The translations under genes and the position numbers were made by a program. This document shows, piece after piece, positions 27,687 to 35,425 of a stretch of DNA of 64,000 bases. Source of the stretch: Hymenobacter crusticola. GTDB taxonomy: Bacteria; Bacteroidota; Bacteroidia; Cytophagales; Hymenobacteraceae. The notes below the pieces were generated by a model that saw only the letters and a program-made list of their open reading frames with translations, did not search any database and was not told where the DNA came from. The DNA lies in NCBI RefSeq assembly GCF_002154225.1, contig NZ_MTSE01000017.1:37389-101388 (forward strand), written 5' to 3'. Positions within the stretch are counted from its first letter, which is position 1. Each line of letters begins with the position of its first letter.

Positions 27687-27690
27687 GGAG

Positions 27691-28203
27691 CTAATGCACC
27701 GTTGTAGCAGAAGGTAAGTACCACCGTAGCAGCGGTACAAAGACAATGACAGGTAAGGGCGATACAATAAAGTGAATCAGTTGACTACTGAGGGTTACTA
27801 GCAAAAGAGCACCTGTTAGCTTGCTTCCCACCAATAGGAAAAACGAGGTCAAACAAGCCAAACCATAGAGAAGAAGCGCCAGCCGCCGTTGGGTGGTATA
27901 GGGAAGGAGTGAAAAGCACAGCCCTATGCATAGGCCAATATAAAGCAAGCTATAAGCAACAACCGCCGGCACGCTGTGCGGATGATACATCACCTGACCG
28001 ATGACGCTATCGGCGTGAAACAACATGGCTAGGTAGTGGTTAGTCCCCGCAACAACTGCTGCCTTCTGCCAAACAGAATCAAAAACTGCGTAAGCTGCTT
28101 CGTTGTAAAGTGTTGCACACAATAACAGCAACGTTAGCATCAAGCTGGCTCCCATGCGAAGTAGCTGAATCCAAGCGAGAGACATCGGCTTATAAGTAAA
28201 CAC
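27691..28203 (-). CDS. Exosortase-associated membrane protein
   Basis: A 170-residue integral membrane protein with four or five hydrophobic helices and few polar residues. I recognise it mainly by context: it follows the exosortase gene with one base between them, as do the small membrane partners often found next to Bacteroidetes exosortases of the XrtX kind. No catalytic motif is seen. A short loop (NEAAYAVFDSVWQKAAVVAGTNHYLAMLFHADSVIGQVMYHPHSVPAV) with several His residues lies between helices 1 and 2 and may face the periplasm. It may help position the substrate; that is a guess from context. Confidence 0.68.
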   Translation of the reverse strand: MFTYKPMSLAWIQLLRMGASLMLTLLLLCATLYNEAAYAVFDSVWQKAAVVAGTNHYLAMLFHADSVIGQVMYHPHSVPAVVAYSLLYIGLCIGLCFSLLPYTTQRRLALLLYGLACLTSFFLLVGSKLTGALLLVTLSSQLIHFIVSPLPVIVFVPLLRWYLPSATTVH

Positions 28204-28204
28204 T

Positions 28205-28759
28205 TTACTTGTAGCTAGGAACCGAAGGACTAGGCATTTTGAGTGAGGGCCGGTTGGCCAGGCGAGTAGCCCACCACATCCACAAAAGGAAAATGCACCC
28301 GTACACCACGAACGTGAAGGTATAATGGTGGTTGAAGTCTACGGTTTGGTGAGAGTATAGGTGGTTGATGCACAGAATGGCAATGCGCAGCACGTTGATG
28401 CCGTAGATGACAGCAATACCTGCTGGAATGAACCACAGCTTATGCCTAGATGCTCCTGGGAAAGCTAGGATGAAGCCGCCGAACAAGGCGTAAAGTACCA
28501 TGCCATTGCAGGCCGGCCAAACGGACACCGAAGGATAGCCATCTAAGAGAATTAAATTAGGCTGATTGCTAGCAGTACTGGCTTGAAAGCCAAACAGTCG
28601 TAGCAGCGTAGCGCTGGCGCCAGCAATGTTCTGAGATAAAGTGGCATCCAATTTCCCCTCTGGAGCTAGGTAGTGCTCGTAGCCGAAGAACCAAAGAAGA
28701 TAGATTCCAACTGCTAGCAAAGTAAAGCGTAGCAGCGGATGAATAGTTGAGGATGGCAT
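28205..28759 (-). CDS. Exosortase family protein (XrtX-like)
   Basis: A 184-residue polytopic membrane protein with the exosortase/archaeosortase signature. PACNGMVLYALFGGFILAFPG holds the nucleophile Cys84, GINVLRIAILC holds the conserved Arg125, and DFNHHYTFTF holds the His pair 144-145, completing the Cys-Arg-His triad. These transpeptidase-like enzymes cut and probably reattach proteins that carry a short C-terminal signal, a membrane helix and a basic tail. At under 200 residues it is a compact single-domain form without the extra EpsI domain. The gene upstream encodes a protein with exactly such a C-terminal signal, and the gene downstream encodes a membrane partner. It is close to an exopolysaccharide locus, the usual setting of exosortases. 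Confidence 0.85.
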   Translation of the reverse strand: MPSSTIHPLLRFTLLAVGIYLLWFFGYEHYLAPEGKLDATLSQNIAGASATLLRLFGFQASTASNQPNLILLDGYPSVSVWPACNGMVLYALFGGFILAFPGASRHKLWFIPAGIAVIYGINVLRIAILCINHLYSHQTVDFNHHYTFTFVVYGCIFLLWMWWATRLANRPSLKMPSPSVPSYK

Positions 28760-28783
28760 AAACAGTAAGCGTAGTAGCGCTAT

Positions 28784-28814
28784 AAATAGCCCTGCGAAGT
28801 CGGCAGGGCTATTT
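28784..28814 (-). terminator. Terminator of the PID-CTERM gene
   Basis: A 12-base-pair stem (AAATAGCCCTGC and its complement) with a 7-base loop, 16 bases after the stop codon on the reverse strand. The U-tract is short. It would partly insulate the abundant substrate mRNA from the exosortase mRNA. Confidence 0.6.
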
Positions 28815-28829
28815 GGATCAGCTTAGAAC

Positions 28830-29066
28830 CTAGGCTTTCTTTCTATTTCTGCGTATGCGATGCACTGCGTAAGCAGCGCCGCTGGCAAGTAGCATTGAGG
28901 CGCCGCCGTCAATAGGTGCGCCTGTGGCAGGCTGCCCATGGTTGTGAGCGCCATGGTCGGGTCCGAGGCCATCATGGAAAATGCTCAAAGCCTGAGCTGG
29001 AGGAGAAGCATGGGCCACAATAAAAAGCACTGCGCCTAAGCGGAACAAAGTGGAAAGTTTTTTCAT
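28830..29066 (-). CDS. Small PID-CTERM exosortase substrate
   Basis: A 78-residue protein. The start is the ATG at 29066, giving a Sec signal peptide (KKLSTLFRLGAVLFIVAHASPPAQA, cleavage near residue 26). The open frame extends further upstream but that part is not leader-like. The mature part before the sorting signal is only about 25 residues (FHDGLGPDHGAHNHGQPATG), rich in His, Gly and Asp. The C terminus has the tripartite signal: PIDGG at 51-55, a hydrophobic helix and the basic tail HRIRRNRKKA. This is the expected target of the exosortase encoded 70 bases downstream. After processing, little more than a His-rich peptide would be left on the surface. Its function is unknown. Confidence 0.82.
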   Translation of the reverse strand: MKKLSTLFRLGAVLFIVAHASPPAQALSIFHDGLGPDHGAHNHGQPATGAPIDGGASMLLASGAAYAVHRIRRNRKKA

Positions 29067-29504
29067 GAAAAAGGAAGTAAAAAAGAGATAAGGAGTGCCG
29101 CCAAGCAGGTAAGTATATTTTATTAAGTATTTATTTGATCCTGCTGCATATATATGCAAGTAAAACACTTTTTAGTTATATTTATAGTGTTGTCCAAGAA
29201 ATATTTTCTGTTTGCTACTGTTGCTTCTTTGCACACAGGCATAAGCTTAGTAGCAGATACCGGCAACCCTTGCATAGCACAGAATGGCAGGAGCTCAGAT
29301 AGGTAAAAATTGTCGTTAGGGTAGCTTCTAGGCTCTAGTTCAGGCTGAAATACTGCTAAGTACCAAACGACGACTGCTGGCAGGAATGGGCAACGCCTAT
29401 TACGTATAAGACTCATTAAAAACAAAACGCCTTCCCAATCATGAGAAGGCGTTTACTCGGTTAGCTATAAGCCACAAAGTCCAACAATCGCTCGAACCCG
29501 TGGG
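29067..29504 (-). other. Intergenic region upstream of the PID-CTERM gene
   Basis: It holds the promoter region of the PID-CTERM gene and, at its right end, the terminator of the next reverse gene. A 100-codon open frame (29123-29425) crosses it, but its sequence has no recognisable features and it abuts the terminator. I do not call it a gene. Confidence 0.5.
29421..29454 (-). terminator. Terminator of the disordered-protein gene
   Basis: A 10-base-pair stem AAACGCCTTC/GAAGGCGTTT with a 10-base loop. Read on the reverse strand it is followed by TGTTTTTAAT, a proper U-rich tail. Confidence 0.75.
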
Positions 29505-29972
29505 TTACAAGTTATCGTTATTCTGATCGGGGCCGTCGGTGGTGTGGTTGGCGGGTTCGTTGGTGGGCCAGTTGCTAGTGCCGCCGCCGTAGCGTGGATC
29601 GTCGCGCCGATACGATTCGCGTTGGGACTCGTAGCTATCATCCACATGGTCGAGCACGTCGGCGTTGTTCTGGTTCTGCGCTACGTTGCCGCGTTGGCTA
29701 GGCTCCGGCGTAGAGGGCGCTGCCGTACCACCAGGGTTATTGCCGGCGCTATCTTGTACTTCTGTGGTGGCAGGTGCCACCCCGAAAGTGCCATATTGGG
29801 GCGTTTGGCTAGCTGTATTAGGCACTGCATCTTCACCAGCAATGTGCGGGTTTTGCCCTTCGCCGGCGTCGTTATCTTGTTTACCTAGGTCTCTGCCAAT
29901 TTTTAGATTATCAGCGGCGTTGCTGAAATCAAAGTTATCGTCAGACCGGGAAGAGTTTTCAGGGGTTTTCAT
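29505..29972 (-). CDS. Hypothetical disordered acidic protein
   Basis: I do not recognise a family. The 155-residue protein has no signal peptide or membrane helix and is built almost wholly of Asn, Asp, Gln, Pro, Ser, Gly and Thr, so it should be intrinsically disordered. Repeated Asp-rich and Gln/Asn-rich stretches occur throughout (KQDNDAGEGQNPH, AQNQNNADVLDHVDDSYES). A clear terminator follows. Its composition matches the gene product at 30501, suggesting a shared role such as hydration or stress protection, which is only a guess. The strong codon bias and defined terminator argue that it is a real gene. Confidence 0.65.
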   Translation of the reverse strand: MKTPENSSRSDDNFDFSNAADNLKIGRDLGKQDNDAGEGQNPHIAGEDAVPNTASQTPQYGTFGVAPATTEVQDSAGNNPGGTAAPSTPEPSQRGNVAQNQNNADVLDHVDDSYESQRESYRRDDPRYGGGTSNWPTNEPANHTTDGPDQNNDNL

Positions 29973-30152
29973 AGAGCTTCGGAGTAGAGGTAAGATTCAA
30001 AAAAGCGCTAACGCTTTCTTTCTACGCAAAGCCTTTCATTCTGGCTATGCTGAGGGGCGCCAAAAAACTCCGGCCTTTTTCCAAGCAAGCCCGTATTCTG
30101 CTGCAAACGCATAGCGTAATCTGCGACATACTTTCCCTTGCATCTTTCCCGA

Positions 30153-30434
30153 ATGAAGCCTACCATCCGCCACAGCAAAGACGATCAAACCTTCTACGCT
30201 ACACTCGACGGCTACGAGTCGGAGCTAGCCTACAGTCAGCCCACCCATGGCCAAATTGACTTTGTACACACATATGTTGATGAAAACCTGCGCGGCCAAG
30301 GCGTAGGAGAAGCCCTGGCACAGGCCGGCTTAGCCTATGCTCGCGAGCACCAACTGCGCGTGCATACGAGCTGCGAGTTTATGGCTGCTTACGTAAAGCG
30401 CCACCACGCCGAGTATGAGGACATACTAGCGTAG
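30153..30434 (+). CDS. Small GNAT-family N-acetyltransferase
   Basis: A 93-residue short GNAT (COG2388-like). The acetyl-CoA binding motif A is clear: HTYVDENLRGQGVGEALAQAGLAYAREHQL, with the R-G-Q-G-V-G pyrophosphate loop, followed by CEFMAAYVKRHHAEYEDI, a segment conserved in this subgroup. Members have few strands and are believed to acetylate small molecules or protein N termini; the substrate here is unknown. The start is the ATG at 30153; a TTG 15 bases upstream would add five residues. It stands alone between two reverse-strand genes that encode similar disordered proteins. Confidence 0.82.
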   Translation: MKPTIRHSKDDQTFYATLDGYESELAYSQPTHGQIDFVHTYVDENLRGQGVGEALAQAGLAYAREHQLRVHTSCEFMAAYVKRHHAEYEDILA

Positions 30435-30500
30435 TGGCGCTTCCGGTAGTTTGCCAATAAGGACTGTTGGCTCACAACAGGGGAAACCTAGGTTCTAAGC

Positions 30501-30881
30501 CTAGGACCCTTCCCCGCGGTTATTGTCGTCGAGGTTGCTAGACTGCGCAATAATGGGGCGCAGTACACTGTCTTTCACGCCAGATGTGCCGTCGGGGGCG
30601 GGCTCATCCAGGAGCTGGCCGTGCGTTTCGCGGTCTAGCATGGAGGGCGCTTCTACTTCCTGAGGCGCGTCGGGTTGCTCGTCTTGGGGCTTGGGCGGAT
30701 TGCGTGGCTGTGGCTCCTGCATTTCGGGCAACGTGAACAAGTTATCGCCTGGCCGGTGCTCGTCCTGCGTGCCTTCGAAGTACGAATTAGGATCGGCGTT
30801 CGTGGCCGGTTGGTTCTGGGTTTCCCGACGAGGCGGGTTTTCGTCAGGATTCTGGGCGGTGTTTGGCGCGGAGTCTTGCAT
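30501..30881 (-). CDS. Hypothetical disordered Pro/Gln/Asp-rich protein
   Basis: No family is recognised. The 126-residue product from the ATG at 30881 is rich in Pro, Gln, Asn, Asp and Glu with almost no hydrophobic segments, so it should be disordered and soluble. Phrases such as NPDENPPRRETQNQP and PEMQEPQPRNPPKPQDEQPD dominate. It ends with an acidic tail (NLDDNNRGEGS). It resembles the protein encoded at 29505 in composition and in its N-terminal MxxxxxN pattern, and the two may be distant paralogues. An upstream in-frame extension of 14 codons is possible but overlaps a likely terminator. Confidence 0.62.
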   Translation of the reverse strand: MQDSAPNTAQNPDENPPRRETQNQPATNADPNSYFEGTQDEHRPGDNLFTLPEMQEPQPRNPPKPQDEQPDAPQEVEAPSMLDRETHGQLLDEPAPDGTSGVKDSVLRPIIAQSSNLDDNNRGEGS

Positions 30882-30898
30882 GGTAGAAAGGAGTAAAT

Positions 30899-30930
30899 GA
30901 GAACAGGTGCCCAAAGCGGACACCTGCTCT
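30899..30930 (-). terminator. Possible terminator after the fasciclin gene
   Basis: The stem CAGGTG/CACCTG is extended by GAG/CTC across a two-base bulge. It sits about 60 bases after the fasciclin gene stop on the reverse strand and has only a weak U-tract. Confidence 0.35.
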
Positions 30931-30987
30931 TACGAAATTTTGCCCGGCAGTTGCTGCCTAAGGCGTAAAAATAAGCGAAACGCAGGG

Positions 30988-31719
30988 CTACTTCGCTGGC
31001 ATCAGCACTGCATCCACTACATGCGTCACGCCGTTACTGGAGAGCACATCCGGAATAGTAACGTTGGCTACGCTACCTTTACCGTCGCGCACCATCACAG
31101 TGTCTTTGGTTTTTACTACTGTCAGCTGTTCGCCTTCTACTGTGGTCAGCGTCTGACCATCCTGCAAATCGGCAGCGGTAATGCGACCTGGCACAACGTG
31201 GTAGGCTAAGATCGACGCGACTTTATTCTTATGACCAGGCAGCACCAAAGAGTTTACCGTACCAGCGGGGAGCTTGTCGAAGGCGGCATTGGTGGGCGCA
31301 AACACGGTGAAAGGGCCAGCCGCTTCCAGCGTTTTAGCTAAGCCCGCTGCTTCCACAACGGCCACTAGCGTGGTGTGCTCCGTCGAGTTAACGGCGTTGG
31401 CAACAATGTTTTTGTCGGGCGTCATGAGCGCGCCGCCCACTACCACACCCGCTGGTGCTTCGGCGGGCGCGCCGATAAAGCTGGTGGGGGCTGGCTGCTG
31501 CGTTTTGCCTTTTACCTTGGTGCCATCATCGGTTTTGCCTTTTACTTTGATCTTGCCGTCTTTCGAGACTTTTGTTTTAGTCATCACGCCGTCTTCTTTA
31601 ACCTTGGTCTTCTCGTCATCCGATTTTTCCTTGGTCTTGTTTTGGGCAAGCGTCGCAGGAGCGGTACCTAGGTTCAGGGCTAGGGCTAGGGTAAGCGCAG
31701 AGAAAAAGTATTTGGTCAT
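30988..31719 (-). CDS. Secreted fasciclin (FAS1) domain protein
   Basis: A 243-residue exported protein. A signal peptide (TKYFFSALTLALALNLGTAPATLAQ) is followed by a Lys/Asp-rich low-complexity stretch of about 50 residues with KVK repeats, then a Pro/Ala linker. A single FAS1 domain (about residues 107-242) follows, with the conserved H1 motif GPFTVFAPTNAAFDKLP and the H2 motif LAYHVVPGRITAADL. FAS1 domains mediate adhesion in the envelope or matrix. The Lys-rich segment resembles the small secreted peptide encoded upstream at 31934. The gene seems monocistronic. Confidence 0.88.
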   Translation of the reverse strand: MTKYFFSALTLALALNLGTAPATLAQNKTKEKSDDEKTKVKEDGVMTKTKVSKDGKIKVKGKTDDGTKVKGKTQQPAPTSFIGAPAEAPAGVVVGGALMTPDKNIVANAVNSTEHTTLVAVVEAAGLAKTLEAAGPFTVFAPTNAAFDKLPAGTVNSLVLPGHKNKVASILAYHVVPGRITAADLQDGQTLTTVEGEQLTVVKTKDTVMVRDGKGSVANVTIPDVLSSNGVTHVVDAVLMPAK

Positions 31720-31881
31720 GATCGTCAGGTGGGAGGGAACGTAGGGCGCTTGGCAAACTCAACGGTGCCGCGCTGCTGTGTATACGAACGCAAAGCGGGT
31801 AAGGATCAGTATTCCGTAACAGAATTACTGCTTTTGTATAAGCACACGAAGGCTTATGGCTTTCTCTTACAGCTTCAATAT

Positions 31882-31914
31882 AAAAAAAGCCTTTGCGGTT
31901 AGCAAAGGCTTTTA
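31882..31914 (-). terminator. Intrinsic terminator of the Lys-rich peptide gene
   Basis: The stem AAAGCCTTTGC/GCAAAGGCTTT with a 5-base loop. On the reverse strand it ends in TTTTTTTAT. Confidence 0.85.
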
Positions 31915-31933
31915 AAATAGCTTAAGCAGCAAA

Positions 31934-32143
31934 CTATGGGGTTACCGACTGTACTTGGTCGCCCTTTATCTTGGCTTTCTTGTCTTTCTTATCAATTTTC
32001 GCTTTGCCGTCTTCGGTTTTCACCTTGGCGTGCTTCTTATTCGATTTTACTTTGGTGGTGTCACCTTGGGCTAGCACAGCAGGTGCAGCAGCGGCCGTCA
32101 GCGCTAGGGCTAGCAGGGCCGCAGAAAACATTCGCTTCATCAT
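31934..32143 (-). CDS. Small secreted Lys-rich protein
   Basis: A 69-residue protein with a typical Sec signal peptide (MKRMFSAALLALALTAAAAPAVLAQ) and a mature part of about 43 residues with very high Lys content arranged as K-x-K and D/E-K pairs (KVKSNKKHAKVKTEDGKAKID). No known domain. The mature part resembles the Lys-rich leader of the adjacent fasciclin protein, so both may bind anionic surface glycans or share an origin; this is inference. A good terminator follows, which supports it as a real gene. An ATG one codon downstream is an alternative start. Confidence 0.7.
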   Translation of the reverse strand: MMKRMFSAALLALALTAAAAPAVLAQGDTTKVKSNKKHAKVKTEDGKAKIDKKDKKAKIKGDQVQSVTP

Positions 32144-32297
32144 GAGAGTAGCAGTGAAAGTTGGAGAGAGACGTTGCTCAACCTAGCTCATAGCTCGAGC
32201 ATTGTCGGTTTCCAGTACGTACATCTATTCGTTAAGGTTGACTATATGTGGTCTTGCGGCTTTTTCGCCAATTAGTTACCCTCTGGCTACCAACGAC

Positions 32298-32325
32298 AAA
32301 CGGCACCCTAGCTAGGGTGCCGTTT
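32298..32325. terminator. Perfect 28-base palindrome, probable terminator
   Basis: The two 14-base arms are exact complements with CTAG at the centre. It lies 53 bases past the stop of the T9SS gene at 32378 on the reverse strand. The tail is only three T residues, so another role such as a protein-binding site is possible. Confidence 0.5.
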
Positions 32326-32377
32326 GCTGAAAGTAATAGTGAAGTTCCTCAGGAGTGGTGCGGTTGTGGGTAGGAGC

Positions 32378-33667
32378 CTAGAGTCGCACAAAGCGCTGTA
32401 CGCTGCGCTGGCCTTTGTTGCTCAACTCTAGTAAGTACATGCCAGCCGGTACGGCACTCAGGTTTACGGTGCTGCCGCTTGCTGCTTCGCCCATCGTCAC
32501 TTGCTGACCTTTGGCGTTATAGATACGATACTGCAACACACCGTCGGGGCCCGTAAACGTGATGGATTCGGCACTTGGGTTGGGATAGAAGGAAGCTAGC
32601 GCGGCTCCTTTCCACTCCACGGCTGCCACGGGCGAGTAGCTTTCCGTGCCATCTAGGTCTACTTGACGTAGGCGATAGTAAGCTAGGCCTGCTACTGGCG
32701 CGCGGTCGGTGAAGAGGTAGTTGGAAATGCTGGATGTGGTGCCTTCGCCTTGCACCTTGCCAATAGCGGCAAACGTTTCACCGTTGGTGCTGCGCTGCAC
32801 CTCAAAATAGTCACTGTTTTTTTCAGAAGCCGTAATCCAGTGCAGCGCTACGTTCTTTTCCTGGGCTTCGCCAGTAAAGCGGACCAGCTCAACAGGAAGC
32901 GGGCTAGAGCTGGAGATTCTTACTTCATCAATCAGAAGCCTAGTTTTCGCATTAGCATTCAAAGTTATACGCACTTTAGCTTGTGATAGCAAGCCGGAGT
33001 TGAGATTTACTCGTATTTCGGTGTAGTGCGTGGCGAGTTGGCTGGTCGCGGTATAAACTTGAGGGTTATTATAACCACCACTTGCAGGAATCAGAGCGTT
33101 ATTGTTATTGAAGCTCCAATATGTTCCGCTATTATCAGCACTACCACGCACCGTCAATACATCCTGGTAAGCGCTAGGTGCATTCTCACTTTTAGCACTA
33201 TCTGGATTGATGCTCACGACTAGTGAACCTGTGTTGTCAAGTCCGCCGTTCTTACCTGTTGCAAAAGCAGCAAAGCGAAAGACCATAGTGCTCGTAATAG
33301 CTGAACTGGAAAGCTGCACATTGTCAAATGTTATCTGAGTTGTCCTCAAGCTATTGCTAGCAGAAGGATTCTCAATACCAAATGAATTGCCTGTTGCGCC
33401 AACGTATTGCGGGCTTTCAGCAGGAGAGTCATTATTGTCTGACGACAAGTTGTACAGCCTAGCTGAACCAGGATTGTTGCCTGTGTTAGTTGCAGTATAG
33501 TGTAGATTTCCTCCTCGGTTAGCAGCCTCAAAATTCTGTGATGTGGTATAGGGAGTGGCAGTCTGGGCCCAGCCTAACACGGGGCTTAATGCCAGCAAGG
33601 AGGCCCCGACTAGGACTCGGGCAGAAGCTAGCTTTCTGCCAATATGAGAGTGTAAGGAAAAACGCAT
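32378..33667 (-). CDS. T9SS type A sorting domain protein
   Basis: A 429-residue exported protein. A signal peptide (about 1-35, ending LGWAQ) leads into a beta-rich N-terminal domain of about 220 residues rich in Asn, Ser and Thr with no named family. LPVELVRFTGEAQEKNVALHW then starts a Fn3-like module shared with other T9SS proteins in this window (ASEKNSDYFEVQRSTNGETF to YYRLRQVDLDGTESYSPV). The C-terminal sorting domain runs from FYPNPSAESITF to the end and directs secretion through the outer membrane and surface attachment. Function of the N-terminal part is unknown; its beta sandwich could bind a ligand. Confidence 0.85.
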   Translation of the reverse strand: MRFSLHSHIGRKLASARVLVGASLLALSPVLGWAQTATPYTTSQNFEAANRGGNLHYTATNTGNNPGSARLYNLSSDNNDSPAESPQYVGATGNSFGIENPSASNSLRTTQITFDNVQLSSSAITSTMVFRFAAFATGKNGGLDNTGSLVVSINPDSAKSENAPSAYQDVLTVRGSADNSGTYWSFNNNNALIPASGGYNNPQVYTATSQLATHYTEIRVNLNSGLLSQAKVRITLNANAKTRLLIDEVRISSSSPLPVELVRFTGEAQEKNVALHWITASEKNSDYFEVQRSTNGETFAAIGKVQGEGTTSSISNYLFTDRAPVAGLAYYRLRQVDLDGTESYSPVAAVEWKGAALASFYPNPSAESITFTGPDGVLQYRIYNAKGQQVTMGEAASGSTVNLSAVPAGMYLLELSNKGQRSVQRFVRL

Positions 33668-33869
33668 GGGTAGAGGTCGGTTTGGATATAGCAGAGAAAA
33701 AAATGGACAATTCTATTTTGGTATAAACTTACTATCTTTTTGTAATATGTCAAGGTGTAAGACAAAAAAAGGTAGATATTTTTATATATGGCTTACTTGA
33801 TTGTAAGGCTATCAAAAAAACCTTGTTTAATAAGCTTAGGGTAACTATTTGATAGTCAAAATGCTAACA

Positions 33870-33904
33870 AAAAAGCGCGACCAGATCCATGATCTGGTCG
33901 CGCT
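33870..33904 (-). terminator. Intrinsic terminator of the T9SS gene at 33965
   Basis: A 14-base-pair GC-rich stem with loop CAT (33874-33904). On the reverse strand it is followed by a T-run. Confidence 0.8.
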
Positions 33905-33964
33905 TACAAATTTTAGCGGATAGCTAGCTTTGCACTTAGGCAAGCTGCTGTGTTACGTTGCCAA

Positions 33965-35425
33965 TTACTGCTTGATGAGGCGTTGCACGGTTTGGGTGTT
34001 TGCGCCGCGTACTTCCAACAGATACGTGCCTGCGGGTAAAGCGTGCAAATCAAGCTGAGGGTTGCTGCCGCTCAAGTTCAAGCGGCGTACAAGCTTGCCA
34101 TTTACTGTGCTGATGCGCACCTCGTACGTTTCTTTAACTCCCTTAGGCAGGTCTAGGGTGATGTAATCGGTGGCGGGGTTAGGGTACACACCTAGCTTGT
34201 TGGTTGCGTTCGTGCTAGCATGCTGGATGGTGATAACCGGTGAATAAGCCGTTGTGCCATCAAAGTCAGTTTGACGCAGGCGGTAGTAGCTGGTGCCTGG
34301 CAACGGTGCTAGGTCGGTAGCACTGTACGAGAAGCCACTCGAACTGGTGCCGTGGCCTGCTACTTCCGTGAAGGCTTCAAACGACTCGCCATTGGCGCTA
34401 CGCTCCACTACAAATTTCTCGTTGTCTTTTTCCGAGGCCGTGGTCCACGTTAGGAATACGCTGCCTTTGCTAAGCTTTGCCTCAAAGCTGGTCAGTTCTA
34501 CTGGCAGGGGGCTGTTGGCGCAACCGGCAGTTGCTTGGCTGGTTGAGCAAGTAACGTTAGCTGTGTTAGTTGTGCCATTGTCCCTATCAAATCCTCTGCA
34601 AAAGTTTAGTCGGCCGGTAGGCGCAAATGAACCACCACCATTTTGTACACTATTCCGTGTCACCCGTAAAATACCCACGCCGCCTTGCGTAGCCCCGTCA
34701 AAAACCCCGTTATTCACAAAGCTGCCAATGATATCGAAAAGGCCATAGTTTGAGACTAGACCATTGCCGTTGTTCTGGAAGGTGCCTCCTGCCACACTTT
34801 GCCGAAAAGTACCGCAAGTGATAATCGTTGCATTATTATTAATATCACTAACCGTGAACGTGCCTAAGTTATTTAACTGCCCGCCAGAGTTAAAGTTAAC
34901 AGACGCAGCAATGGTAAATGTAGCACCAACAGCGTTCGTAATGGTGCCGCTCAAAGGTATGTTCCGGTTATTACCTGGATTTATATCTATAGTACCGCTG
35001 TTGTTGACGATGCCGCCACCATTTAAACTTAAATCTTCAAGCGTAACTCTTGCTCCTTGGGCGTTAATGAATCTGGTGCCGCTATTAACTGAGAAGCTTC
35101 TAGCGTCGACGGTGCCATTATTAATAAAGGTGTTGCCTGTACTGTTGATGTTAAAACTAGAAGTAATAGTACCACTGTTGCAAAGAGTGCTGCCAGAGCC
35201 ATTCCAATTGATGTTTCTGGTGAATACCACCCCAGCCGCAATACAAACCGTCTCGTTAGAGCCTATGGTAATATCGTTTGCATTCGAGTTGATAGTTCTA
35301 TTACACGTTCCGCACTGAGCCCAACCGATTACTGGGAGGTTGAGCAGAATGGAAAGCAGGGTGACTGCCAATAAACGAGAGGGCAAATAAGGCTGAAGAA
35401 AACGGAGCGCCGCAGAATACTGCAT
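33965..35425 (-). CDS. T9SS type A sorting domain protein with beta-helix-like repeats
   Basis: A 486-residue exported protein. The signal peptide ends near residue 36 (LNLPVIGWAQ). Residues about 40-290 are built from short repeats of NNSGTI, NNGTVD and FNSGGQLNNLGTFTV type, the kind that form a right-handed beta-helix in adhesins. A few Cys residues at the start (CGTCNRTI) may form a disulphide. LPVELTSFEAKLSKGSVFLTW then starts the Fn3-like module seen in sister proteins, and the C-terminal domain VYPNPATDYITLDL is a type A sorting signal. It is likely a surface adhesin or matrix component. A strong terminator follows. Confidence 0.85.
   Translation of the reverse strand: MQYSAALRFLQPYLPSRLLAVTLLSILLNLPVIGWAQCGTCNRTINSNANDITIGSNETVCIAAGVVFTRNINWNGSGSTLCNSGTITSSFNINSTGNTFINNGTVDARSFSVNSGTRFINAQGARVTLEDLSLNGGGIVNNSGTIDINPGNNRNIPLSGTITNAVGATFTIAASVNFNSGGQLNNLGTFTVSDINNNATIITCGTFRQSVAGGTFQNNGNGLVSNYGLFDIIGSFVNNGVFDGATQGGVGILRVTRNSVQNGGGSFAPTGRLNFCRGFDRDNGTTNTANVTCSTSQATAGCANSPLPVELTSFEAKLSKGSVFLTWTTASEKDNEKFVVERSANGESFEAFTEVAGHGTSSSGFSYSATDLAPLPGTSYYRLRQTDFDGTTAYSPVITIQHASTNATNKLGVYPNPATDYITLDLPKGVKETYEVRISTVNGKLVRRLNLSGSNPQLDLHALPAGTYLLEVRGANTQTVQRLIKQ

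Noticed and set aside
29123..29425. A 100-codon reverse ORF before the PID-CTERM gene
   Set aside because: No recognisable domain, composition like random translation, and it begins immediately after a terminator and overlaps the promoter region of the PID-CTERM gene.
34293..35318. Two forward ORFs antisense to the T9SS protein gene
   Set aside because: Products lack any domain; the sense strand has a signal peptide and a sorting domain.
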